Source: an uncultured Kiritimatiellota bacterium (GTDB lineage: Bacteria; Verrucomicrobiota; Kiritimatiellia; RFP12; UBA1067). Taken from it: a stretch of 18,657 nucleotides of DNA. The notes beneath the pieces are model-generated. The model was not told the origin of the DNA, made no database searches, and saw nothing but the letters and a program-made list of their open reading frames with translations. This document shows positions 7,656-15,531 of this stretch, piece by piece (the stretch's first letter is position 1; each line of letters starts with the position of its first letter). Location of the stretch: positions 1-18,657 of the forward strand of contig CAKULV010000054.1 of NCBI GenBank assembly GCA_934667425.1. The letters run 5' to 3'. A program made the position numbers and the translations under genes.

Positions 7656-10600
7656 TTGGGAAGTCACCTCGTAGACGCGCACGTAGTCGACCACGAAATC
7701 GTCCCCGGCCGCGACGGCCTCCTCGAGTTCCGGCACGCCCTTCCCCGTCATGCGGTCGTTGCGGTACCACTTGCATTCCGTCGACAGCAGGATGAACTCC
7801 GGGATGTGCGACACGGCAGCGCCGTTCCTGCCCCGGAGACGGCCGTCGACGTATACCGAATAGCCGTCCGGCTCCCACAGCAGGCCGAACGTGTGGAACG
7901 TCTCCGTGTCTACGGCCATATTGAACCTGCTCGTGTATCGCGGCGACTTGTCGAACTCCGCCGGGATGTGGAAACTCCGGTAGTCGGGCCCATAGCCGTT
8001 CATGTGGAAGGCGGAGACGATGATTTCGCCCGGATCGAACGACTCCATGACGTCATGCTCGATGCCGGCAAGCCCTGGGTCAAGGCACGCGCCCTGCATC
8101 TCGCTCTGCATCCAGAAGGCCGACCACCAGCCGGGCTTCCTCTGCAGGCGGCATCGGCATTCGTAGTAGCCGTAGCGGTGCGTGAACCTGGGCTTCTCGC
8201 GCTTGCTGAGCCACCAAAAGCCCTTCGGCTCCTTGATGGGCGGCACGTCCCACATCAATTCCCCCGTCTGCAGCTGCGGAGAGACGAACTGGCCGTCCGC
8301 GCGCTTCTTGACCTTTAGCCTGAGGAGGCCGTCCCTCACCTCTACGCACCCGTCCGAGGGCTTGGCAAACCAATGCGCGGGGCGCCCCCAGAAGTTCGTG
8401 CGGTAGCCCCACTTCGACTCGTCGAGCGCCGTGCCGTCGAATTCATCCCCCCATACGTACCTGAACTCCTTCCCTTCGGGCAGCAGGGACGGAGCCCGTC
8501 CCGGGAAGGTCTCCACAGGGCGGCACGCCATGGGGAGCGAGGAGATCGCCACCAAACCGTTCGTCGCCCGGGAGAGTGCGAGGACCTGCGTGGCGTCCTC
8601 GTCCGGCCCGGCCTTGGCCCGGCAATCCTCACGCGGCGTCTCCCGCCAGTCGCGATAGTGCTTGGCAAGCTCGATCCACGCGAAGGCCTCGCCCGGCCTT
8701 TCGCATTCCAGGGCCACCGGCGCGCACCCCGCCACGGGAGGGAACGGCGCGATCCTGCCCTTGGACGCCACGCCGGCGTCCGCGCCCCGGCGGCGGATCT
8801 CCCAGTTCTCTCCATCGTGGCACGCCAGGTACTCGCGCCTGCCGAGCTGCGGGAACTGCCGCCGTTCGCCGTTGACCGACAGGGAGAACGGCGGGATCGG
8901 GCCGTACACCGCAAAGGATACGCCCGCGCGCTCGCCAGGACGCGTCACGATGTCCCGCAGGGACGAGAACCCCTTCGCCGGGGCCCACCGCTCGGGCTCC
9001 GCCGCCTCGTACGTGATCTCACGGCGCGTCTCTTCCGTGAACGCCTCGCCGAGGGCGGGCTTCGCTCCGCCAATGGCCAGCACGCTCACCTGGGCTCGCA
9101 CCGGCGAGCCCTCGGCGCCCGACTCCCCATCGAATGACAGCTCGTTCGCGCCTGAGGAGAGGTTCACGCACGGGCCGGGCTTGCGCTCGAGCGGCACGCC
9201 CGTCGCGGAGAACCGCGTCCACCAGCCGTCCTCAAGCTCGGCGAACTCGAATACGTCCAGCCCGAACGGCACGGGCAGCCGCCCGCCGTTGAGGGTCACG
9301 GCCATGTCACGGTAGCGGACGCCCTTCCGCTCCACGAGAGTCCTTACCTCGCCGATCTCGACCTGCGCCTTCCCTCCGGCAGGGATGTCGTTCAGGTAGA
9401 AGTTGACGGCTTGGACGAACTTGACGGCGACGCGCTCGAGCGAATAGCTGATGTGGAATCCCCTGAGGCCGTACGGCCATTCGTAGTCGTGAAACGGCGT
9501 CGCGTCGCGTTCGAGACGGCTGAGCTCGAAGTATCTCCAGCCGCTGAAGTCCAACCGCACGTAATGCTCGGCAATCCCGCGCGAATAGACCCTTGGCGCC
9601 TCCAACTGCACGTTCAGGAGCGCGCCCGAACCGTCGCCCTTCACCCACACGCCGAGAGCGGACCTGCCGTTGACGTCCGCCCAGCCATTACGCGGCCACA
9701 CGCGGGAGACTCTGCTCCAGGAGCCCTTCCTCCCGGCGGAGACGTTCTCGGCGGCGATCTTCAGCGTCTCGCCGTGCACCGGGTCAAGCCCCTTCCCGAA
9801 ATCGACCTTTACGCCCTTGTTGGATGCCTTCTCGAACGCATCCTTCGCCGGATCGACGAGCGTCGCCGCCTCAGGCGCGTCAAAGGCGCAGGACTTCTGC
9901 AGCGCCTCGACGCGGATCGTCGCGGGGCGCTCCTCCGACGACTTCAACCGCCAAGCGCGCCTGTCGCCGCCTATGCGGTGCGAGAACACCTCGACGGGGC
10001 GGTAGCGCCAGATGCCGTCCGGGTCCTGGCGCAGGCGGTACTCCGAACGCGGGATCCGGAAGTCCGCGATCGCGGCGTCCGAGAAGGCGCGGGCGTAGCG
10101 GAACCGCTCGTACCAGCCGAGGACGGTGAGGTAGCGGTGCACCTCGAAACGGGGGTCGTCGAAGGTCGCGCAGCCCCAGTCAGGCAGCACGGACATCGCG
10201 GCGTCCGCCGCCGCGCCGCGAACGCCCATGTACTCGTGGTCGTCGATGCGGTAGGGGAGGCCGTCGCCGACGTGGTGCTGTATCGCCCACCATCCCATCT
10301 CCGGCTCAAGGAAGTTGGCCTTGCGCGCCCGCTTGACGATGACGTCGAAGCGGACGTCCAACGAGCGCTTCGCGTCCCAATGCACGTGGTCGCACGCGCC
10401 TATGCGAGAGTGGAACCACCAGGCGGACGGCGTCCACTGGCTGTCCTCGTACTGTGGCGCGCGGCCCTTCGCGAGCGCAGCCGCGTAGATGCCCCGAACG
10501 AACTTGTCGCGCTTGCGCGGATCGACGTTGATGCAATCCACGCCGTCAAGGTATATGGAGTCGAAGCCGCGCTCGAACATCTTGCCCTGCACCTCCCAGC

Positions 10601-11864
10601 ACTCCTTCGCAAGCTCGCTGTCGGCGTCCACCTGGAAGCAGGTGAAGCTGTTGAAGAGGTAGTCGGCCTTGGCCCCCTGCGCATGGGCCTTCACGGTCGT
10701 CCGGCAGGCGCCGCGCCTAACGCCCGTGAAAGTCCACGGGGCCTTGTCGCTCATGCCGGTGTACTGCATAACCTCCGTGCCGATCTTGAGGAAGTTCGCG
10801 CGGCCCATGTTGGAGTCTACGATCTCGTGCTCCCTGATGGGCCTCTCGTTCACGACCACGGTCGCGTCGTTGATGTCGGCCGCAAGCGGCCTGGCGAGCG
10901 TGTACGTGGCGAGCGTCATGAGCCCGTCCCGGCACTCCGGCGTAACCCACGGGCTGTCGCGGGCGACGCAGGCGGTCAGCGAATGGAAGTCTGCCCAGAG
11001 TCCGGCGGCGTGGGCCTTGTCCAGTACGGCCTGGAGGCCGTCGTATCGGTTCGGGAAGAAGTATTTCGCGAGCGAGTTCGTCTTGAACGTGTAGTCGCCG
11101 TAGCGGGCGATGCGGTCGAAGTGGAGCGTCTTGAACCCGCCGCGGCGGCAGAGCTCGATCTCGTCGTCCGCCGTGAACTCCCCGATGCCCCACGCCATCC
11201 AGTACGAACGGCGGTTGTCCGGGGCTCCGAGCGCCCAGGCGCCGCCCAGTCCGGAATGCGGCACTCCAGCGGCAAGCGTCATCGCGCGCAGGGCCGGGAT
11301 CGCCGCCGGGCGGGGGCCCGCCGCGATGCCGAACCGCACGCCCACCGGCGGAAGGACCGACGGACGGGCGCGGACCTCGACCAGCCCGTCCGCACAGCGG
11401 AACGAGCCGCCCTCGTCGTAGATGCGCGTGCAGACGAACGAGTCCTCGTCCGACCAGGCGTTCACCATGTCCCCTCGGTACGCGAGGCACGACGGGCGGA
11501 ACGAGCCGAGACGGTACTCGCGGGCGCCGCCAACGGTCGTCCGCGCCACCGAGAACGTCCATCCGCCGTCAAACGGCGCGACGGACAGGACGACCTCGCC
11601 GGCGCCGGCGAACGTGAACACGAGGTTGGTCCCGGTCTCCTGCGCACATGCCGTGGGGACGAGCGCAGCTCCGCGCCCGGCATCGATCGACACGAAGGGG
11701 ACGGGCGTCTTCACGAGCTCGCGCCCTGACACCTTCTCCCGCATGGACTCCACGCGCCCGCGCCCGTCAAAGGCGAGACGCACGTACACGTTCTCGAGAA
11801 CCGGGGCGGCCTCCGCACCCAGAAACCATGGCAGCATGGCCGCCGCGACAAGTGCATTTCTCAT
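7641..11864 (-). CDS. Secreted two-enzyme glycosidase: TIM-barrel domain fused to C-terminal GH16
   Basis: The 1407-aa product has a signal peptide (MRNALVAAAMLPWFLGAEA) and an N-terminal beta-sandwich-like part (about 20-210). A TIM-barrel-like region follows (about 215-640): YWMAWG, GGFKTLHFDR, GLWADFHSL, IYLDG with D440 and QYED with E473 as candidate catalytic acids. Next come beta-rich, carbohydrate-binding-like segments (about 660-1110), then a GH16 domain from about 1130 (RYVWGDEFDGTALDESKWG). Its catalytic motif is EHDVME, E1269 nucleophile, D1271, E1274 acid/base; the consensus is E-[IL]-D-x-x-E, so His replaces the usual aliphatic residue. HTFGLLWEPDGYSVYVDG is also typical. GH16 enzymes cut beta-1,3/1,4 glucans or galactans; the substrate here is unknown. 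Start ATG follows a purine-rich GAGGAGAGGGAAG. It lies 29 bases after the beta-solenoid gene. The barrel is paralogous to the 762-aa protein upstream. The last residues (SKCD) are encoded by a repeat. Confidence 0.85.
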   Translation of the reverse strand: MRNALVAAAMLPWFLGAEAAPVLENVYVRLAFDGRGRVESMREKVSGRELVKTPVPFVSIDAGRGAALVPTACAQETGTNLVFTFAGAGEVVLSVAPFDGGWTFSVARTTVGGAREYRLGSFRPSCLAYRGDMVNAWSDEDSFVCTRIYDEGGSFRCADGLVEVRARPSVLPPVGVRFGIAAGPRPAAIPALRAMTLAAGVPHSGLGGAWALGAPDNRRSYWMAWGIGEFTADDEIELCRRGGFKTLHFDRIARYGDYTFKTNSLAKYFFPNRYDGLQAVLDKAHAAGLWADFHSLTACVARDSPWVTPECRDGLMTLATYTLARPLAADINDATVVVNERPIREHEIVDSNMGRANFLKIGTEVMQYTGMSDKAPWTFTGVRRGACRTTVKAHAQGAKADYLFNSFTCFQVDADSELAKECWEVQGKMFERGFDSIYLDGVDCINVDPRKRDKFVRGIYAAALAKGRAPQYEDSQWTPSAWWFHSRIGACDHVHWDAKRSLDVRFDVIVKRARKANFLEPEMGWWAIQHHVGDGLPYRIDDHEYMGVRGAAADAAMSVLPDWGCATFDDPRFEVHRYLTVLGWYERFRYARAFSDAAIADFRIPRSEYRLRQDPDGIWRYRPVEVFSHRIGGDRRAWRLKSSEERPATIRVEALQKSCAFDAPEAATLVDPAKDAFEKASNKGVKVDFGKGLDPVHGETLKIAAENVSAGRKGSWSRVSRVWPRNGWADVNGRSALGVWVKGDGSGALLNVQLEAPRVYSRGIAEHYVRLDFSGWRYFELSRLERDATPFHDYEWPYGLRGFHISYSLERVAVKFVQAVNFYLNDIPAGGKAQVEIGEVRTLVERKGVRYRDMAVTLNGGRLPVPFGLDVFEFAELEDGWWTRFSATGVPLERKPGPCVNLSSGANELSFDGESGAEGSPVRAQVSVLAIGGAKPALGEAFTEETRREITYEAAEPERWAPAKGFSSLRDIVTRPGERAGVSFAVYGPIPPFSLSVNGERRQFPQLGRREYLACHDGENWEIRRRGADAGVASKGRIAPFPPVAGCAPVALECERPGEAFAWIELAKHYRDWRETPREDCRAKAGPDEDATQVLALSRATNGLVAISSLPMACRPVETFPGRAPSLLPEGKEFRYVWGDEFDGTALDESKWGYRTNFWGRPAHWFAKPSDGCVEVRDGLLRLKVKKRADGQFVSPQLQTGELMWDVPPIKEPKGFWWLSKREKPRFTHRYGYYECRCRLQRKPGWWSAFWMQSEMQGACLDPGLAGIEHDVMESFDPGEIIVSAFHMNGYGPDYRSFHIPAEFDKSPRYTSRFNMAVDTETFHTFGLLWEPDGYSVYVDGRLRGRNGAAVSHIPEFILLSTECKWYRNDRMTGKGVPELEEAVAAGDDFVVDYVRVYEVTSQSKCD

Positions 11865-11893
11865 CTTCCCTCTCCTCTATCAGAAACACAGCC

Positions 11894-14800
11894 TCAGCGG
11901 ACAACGAGAACCATCCCATGGCTCATGGCAAGGCGCACCCCCGTATCCGACTGCCGCACAGAGATCGGGTATTGCGGATGGTCCCAGCCGCTCACCGCAA
12001 TGTCGGCATCCGCAAATGAGCCGGCTCGCGACGTGCAGCGGATGAGCGCAAAGCACTTTGGCTCGCCCCGATAGCCCGACAGATCCACTTCCATCCTGGA
12101 GCCGGGCGCGATGTCCATGCGGCCGGAGGCCTCCACCCGTCCGACACCGTCCGCCCCAAACACGAACCGCACCGTCGAAGTCTTCGCGGAGAAAGTGCCG
12201 TTCGAAAGGACGACATTGGACGCGAAAACGCGGCCGGCATGGCCGATCTCAAGGGTGCCTGCGCCGTCCGCCGAAAGGACGATGTCCTTCTCTGTCGAAA
12301 ACGTGCCCGAGACCACCTCAAGGCGTCCAACAGCATCATGTCCGCCAGGGTATTCCACGCCCGGGCAGAATCCGACGCGATTCGTAAGAACGCCGCCGAC
12401 ATAGACGTCCGTACCGACCGTCGCCACGCCGTTTGACATGACGTACTCGCCCGTGCCGCCAAGGAATCCGATCAGCATCGCTGCGCGAGCGTAGGCGGAT
12501 GAGGATCCGAAGGCGCCGCCCGTCTGCACGAACCGCCCCTCGGCGCAACCGGCCCCTATCGTCACGCAGCCAGTGACATTGGTGATAAGCCCGCCGGACT
12601 GCACGACATGCCCCTCTACACGGCCCGCCGCCGCACCTTGACGCAAATCGGCGCCGACGCAGAGTCCCCGCAGCTCATTTACGCCGTCAAAGGCCCACGG
12701 CACCGTATTGACCTCAACCGTTCCGCCGCTTACTTCCATGCGTCCCACCACGTCCGGAGCGCCATTGCCGTCATCACTATTGGCACTGCCGACTTTGATT
12801 CCATATCCGCCGGCGGGATTCGTCCGAACGGTCCCGCCGCTTACATAGAGCGCAGCGGAGCCAAGGGTCCAGCCGATGTGCAGGGACCTGCCAAGGTCGC
12901 ACACGCCCGTCCCGGAACGCCTCATGATCGAGAGGGAATCCCTCTTTTTGTGCCCAAGCACAAGGCCGTCCAGCATCCCGTCATCGCCCATTTCAATGCC
13001 TGACGCCCCGGTGAAGTTCATCTCAAGGGTCTCACCCGTGCCATTAGGGCTGAGAAAGACGACGGGATGCTCGTTGACTTTGCAGGAGACGACGAGCCTC
13101 GCCGAGTCCGAGAACGTCGTCGCCCCGGTCCCGAAGTACCTGCAGTTCACGGCGCTTCCGCAGATCCAGAGCCGTCCATCGTCCCGCACCGAGATCAGTC
13201 CGCCGTCCATCTCAAGCGGATTCACCCATCTGCCGGCCTCAACGAAAACCGATGCGCTCCCGTCGCCGGAAATGGTGAACTGGCCGCCTTCGCGCACCTT
13301 TATGCCGTTGGACCCGAGGGAATCCCTCTGGAAGAACGCGAGGCCGCCGCCGGCTCCGACCTCAAGCCGTCCGCCCCTTTCAATGGCTACGCCCGAGGCG
13401 GAGGCCAGGACGCACCCGTTGGAGATCGAGATCCGAGAGGTGTGCGTGCCGTCGTTGCGGATCAGAATGTCGCCGAACTCGGTCGCATCCGTAACGCGGA
13501 TGTCGTAGTCGCGGCCCTCATTGAGGACGAACGCTGTCCCTGAAGCCGTCGGCACGCCACCATCCCAGTTCGCCGCGTCCATCCACGAGCCGGACGCTAC
13601 CGAATGCTTCCAGACATATCCGACGTCCACGTCTATCACAGCGCCGCCCGACAGCCAGGGAAGCCTCTCCGCCGTCGCGTCCGTGCCGTCCTTAGCCTGG
13701 TACCGCCCCGCCGGCAGGCGGGAGCCGTCCACGCGCAGAAGCGCGACATGAAGGGATCCCGGCAGGACAACGGTCGCGTCCGACGCGACGTCCATGCGCA
13801 ACGCGTCCGACCCGGCGAACGGATCCGTCGCATCCGGCCCGACCCGGAACGAGCCGCCAGAGGCGACACGGATCGACTTGACCTTCTTAAGCGCACCTCC
13901 GCCCTCGAGGGTCGAGCACATCTCAAGGGTCGCGTTCTCCGCCACATGGATTGACGCTACGGCGGCACACGTCGACCTATCGCCCGACATCCTCAGCGTG
14001 CCGTTCTGCACGATCAGGTCCCCGGTTGCCGTGGAGACGAAATTGGTCAGTTCGTAGGAGACCGCCTCGGCAGGCGCGTAGCGAAAGGTCAGTGCGCCTG
14101 TCATGCGGACGGCCTTGCCGATCACGATGTCGTTCGTCGGGCAGACCGTCAGCGTCGCCGGCATCGCAGACCTGATGAAGCGGAGGTCGTTCAGGTTGCC
14201 CGCCGCGTTGACGCCGAACGACCGGATCGTCTGGTCGCATCCGTTCAGGTCATAGACGCTTCTCTTATCAGAAGACGTCGACCACCCCCACGTCAATTCA
14301 GTGTTCGGGTTGAAGGCGTCGGCGACGCCGCAAACGACGTTTGCCCAGCGGAGGATTATGGACTTGGGGGCGTCAAGCCGTCCCCCGATCAGTATGGTCG
14401 CCGGATTGACGGCCCCGCTATCCGCAGTGCCGGACACATCATCCCTCACCGACTGCACTCCCGTAACCGGCCCGTCAAAAGCCACTCCGCCGCCGTTCAG
14501 GCGCACGAGAAGGGTCTCTACTGTCCTGGCCTCAATGCCATGGCTGAACGCGAAGCCGGAGTTCTCGCCGAACAGCCCGAGCGTGCCGATGTAGCGCGGC
14601 ATCCTGAACGCGCCGCCAAACACCGTCTCCCCATCCGCCGACAGCGCGAGGCGAGACATCTGGGCCGCCACCGTGAACGTCCCGTCAAGCGTGCAGTTCC
14701 CCGCGAAGGAGCAGGAATACCGGCCAAATGGATCCGTCTCGCGCAGCTGGACGTTCGCGGCGCCACGGCCTTCCCCGAACGCAAAAGCCGAGCCGGACAC

Positions 14801-15451
14801 GCCGCTGATCCGAAACTCTGCGCCGGCCGGCCCAAGCGCCGCCACGGGAAAGGCGTTCGTGCCGCCGCGCGCATGGAACACCACGTTGGTGAATCCGTTC
14901 TTCTCGTCCACGTAGCCGGCGTAGTCGATCCGGCCCGTCAAGGCAAAGCGGCTGGACGCCGCGCCCTGCTTGTAGACGTAGGCGCTGTGCGGGGAGTCCT
15001 CCGTAAACACCCCGGAGAACGTGACATCCGTGCCATCGCCGAGGTAGAAGCCGCGCCTCCCGACAAGATGGATGTCGGTGGCGATCTCTACCTTTGCGCC
15101 GGCGGCCGCACAGGCGAACGACGCGGCGTCGTAGGCCAGGTCGGCCGATACCGCATGCGGCTCCACGTATCCGCCGAGATTCAGCCGGTTCCCCTTCAGG
15201 CGAAACGAAGGCGCGCCTTCCGGGATCTGCAATTTCCCCGTCCGGAAATCCACGACGTCAACCTCAATCTCGGGGACTCCGTCCGCTCCCTCCGGACAAT
15301 TGGCGGCGGCGAGGATTATCGTGTCGCCGGCGACCGGGACGGCGTCCCAGTTGCTCTCGGAGCTCCACTTGCCATCCCCTGCCGCGCCAGTCCACATGCA
15401 CACGCCGCCGAGACCCGTCTCAGCGAGGGACAGCATGACGGACTGCATCAC
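11894..15451 (-). CDS. Secreted beta-solenoid protein (autotransporter-repeat-like), start region out of frame
   Basis: The open frame from GTG 15451 encodes 1185 aa. It contains two modules, each opening with a W-x(n)-W-x(n)-NWD-x-VP-x-A signature (MWTGAAGDGKWSSESNWDAVP near residue 19 and VWKHSVASGSWMDAANWDGGVP near 614). Long G/S/T/V-rich repeats follow, including VSGGTV, VVQSGGLITN, FVQTGGAF and VGxxxxG tiers characteristic of right-handed beta-helices. It ends GVRLAMSHGMVLVVR, without an outer-membrane barrel, LPXTG or PEP-CTERM motif. Similar proteins are abundant in gut Kiritimatiellota and Lentisphaerota; they are thought to be surface or secreted structural or polysaccharide-binding proteins, with no proven activity. 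The 15451 start gives a poor signal peptide and no ribosome-binding site; a much better start exists at 15482 but is out of frame across a ten-A run (see 15459-15496). It lies between two paralogous glycosidase genes. Confidence 0.78.
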   Translation of the reverse strand: MMQSVMLSLAETGLGGVCMWTGAAGDGKWSSESNWDAVPVAGDTIILAAANCPEGADGVPEIEVDVVDFRTGKLQIPEGAPSFRLKGNRLNLGGYVEPHAVSADLAYDAASFACAAAGAKVEIATDIHLVGRRGFYLGDGTDVTFSGVFTEDSPHSAYVYKQGAASSRFALTGRIDYAGYVDEKNGFTNVVFHARGGTNAFPVAALGPAGAEFRISGVSGSAFAFGEGRGAANVQLRETDPFGRYSCSFAGNCTLDGTFTVAAQMSRLALSADGETVFGGAFRMPRYIGTLGLFGENSGFAFSHGIEARTVETLLVRLNGGGVAFDGPVTGVQSVRDDVSGTADSGAVNPATILIGGRLDAPKSIILRWANVVCGVADAFNPNTELTWGWSTSSDKRSVYDLNGCDQTIRSFGVNAAGNLNDLRFIRSAMPATLTVCPTNDIVIGKAVRMTGALTFRYAPAEAVSYELTNFVSTATGDLIVQNGTLRMSGDRSTCAAVASIHVAENATLEMCSTLEGGGALKKVKSIRVASGGSFRVGPDATDPFAGSDALRMDVASDATVVLPGSLHVALLRVDGSRLPAGRYQAKDGTDATAERLPWLSGGAVIDVDVGYVWKHSVASGSWMDAANWDGGVPTASGTAFVLNEGRDYDIRVTDATEFGDILIRNDGTHTSRISISNGCVLASASGVAIERGGRLEVGAGGGLAFFQRDSLGSNGIKVREGGQFTISGDGSASVFVEAGRWVNPLEMDGGLISVRDDGRLWICGSAVNCRYFGTGATTFSDSARLVVSCKVNEHPVVFLSPNGTGETLEMNFTGASGIEMGDDGMLDGLVLGHKKRDSLSIMRRSGTGVCDLGRSLHIGWTLGSAALYVSGGTVRTNPAGGYGIKVGSANSDDGNGAPDVVGRMEVSGGTVEVNTVPWAFDGVNELRGLCVGADLRQGAAAGRVEGHVVQSGGLITNVTGCVTIGAGCAEGRFVQTGGAFGSSSAYARAAMLIGFLGGTGEYVMSNGVATVGTDVYVGGVLTNRVGFCPGVEYPGGHDAVGRLEVVSGTFSTEKDIVLSADGAGTLEIGHAGRVFASNVVLSNGTFSAKTSTVRFVFGADGVGRVEASGRMDIAPGSRMEVDLSGYRGEPKCFALIRCTSRAGSFADADIAVSGWDHPQYPISVRQSDTGVRLAMSHGMVLVVR

Positions 15452-15458
15452 GATGAAC

Positions 15459-15496
15459 CATTTTTTTTTTGCCCGTTTTCATGGTTTTTTCTCCTT
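15459..15496 (-). promoter_or_regulatory. Strong RBS and ATG followed by a frame-breaking A10 tract
   Basis: On the minus strand AAGGAG (15491-15496) precedes an ATG (15480-15482) by 8 bases, an ideal translation start. Translation begins MKTGKKK and then meets ten consecutive A (complement of T10 at 15461-15470). With ten A the frame runs out after 20 residues at a TGA (15420-15422). With nine A it would continue into the beta-solenoid frame as MKTGKKKWFIVMQSVMLSLAE, a proper basic-then-hydrophobic signal peptide. In the beta-solenoid frame itself a TGA at 15479-15481 blocks any upstream start. The count of ten was read directly from the sequence. Confidence 0.75.
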
Positions 15497-15531
15497 TTTA
15501 TCGACGTTTTACGTTCGTTTGGACACAACCA

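Noticed and set aside
9411..11729. 772-aa plus-strand open frame opposite the GH16 fusion gene
   Set aside because: Composition (R/A/V/E-rich, no motifs, no signal peptide) is typical of antisense frames in GC-rich genes; the minus strand carries clear domains.
15461..15470. T10 run as a transcription terminator on the plus strand
   Set aside because: No stable GC-rich hairpin precedes it on the plus strand and no plus-strand gene exists to terminate.
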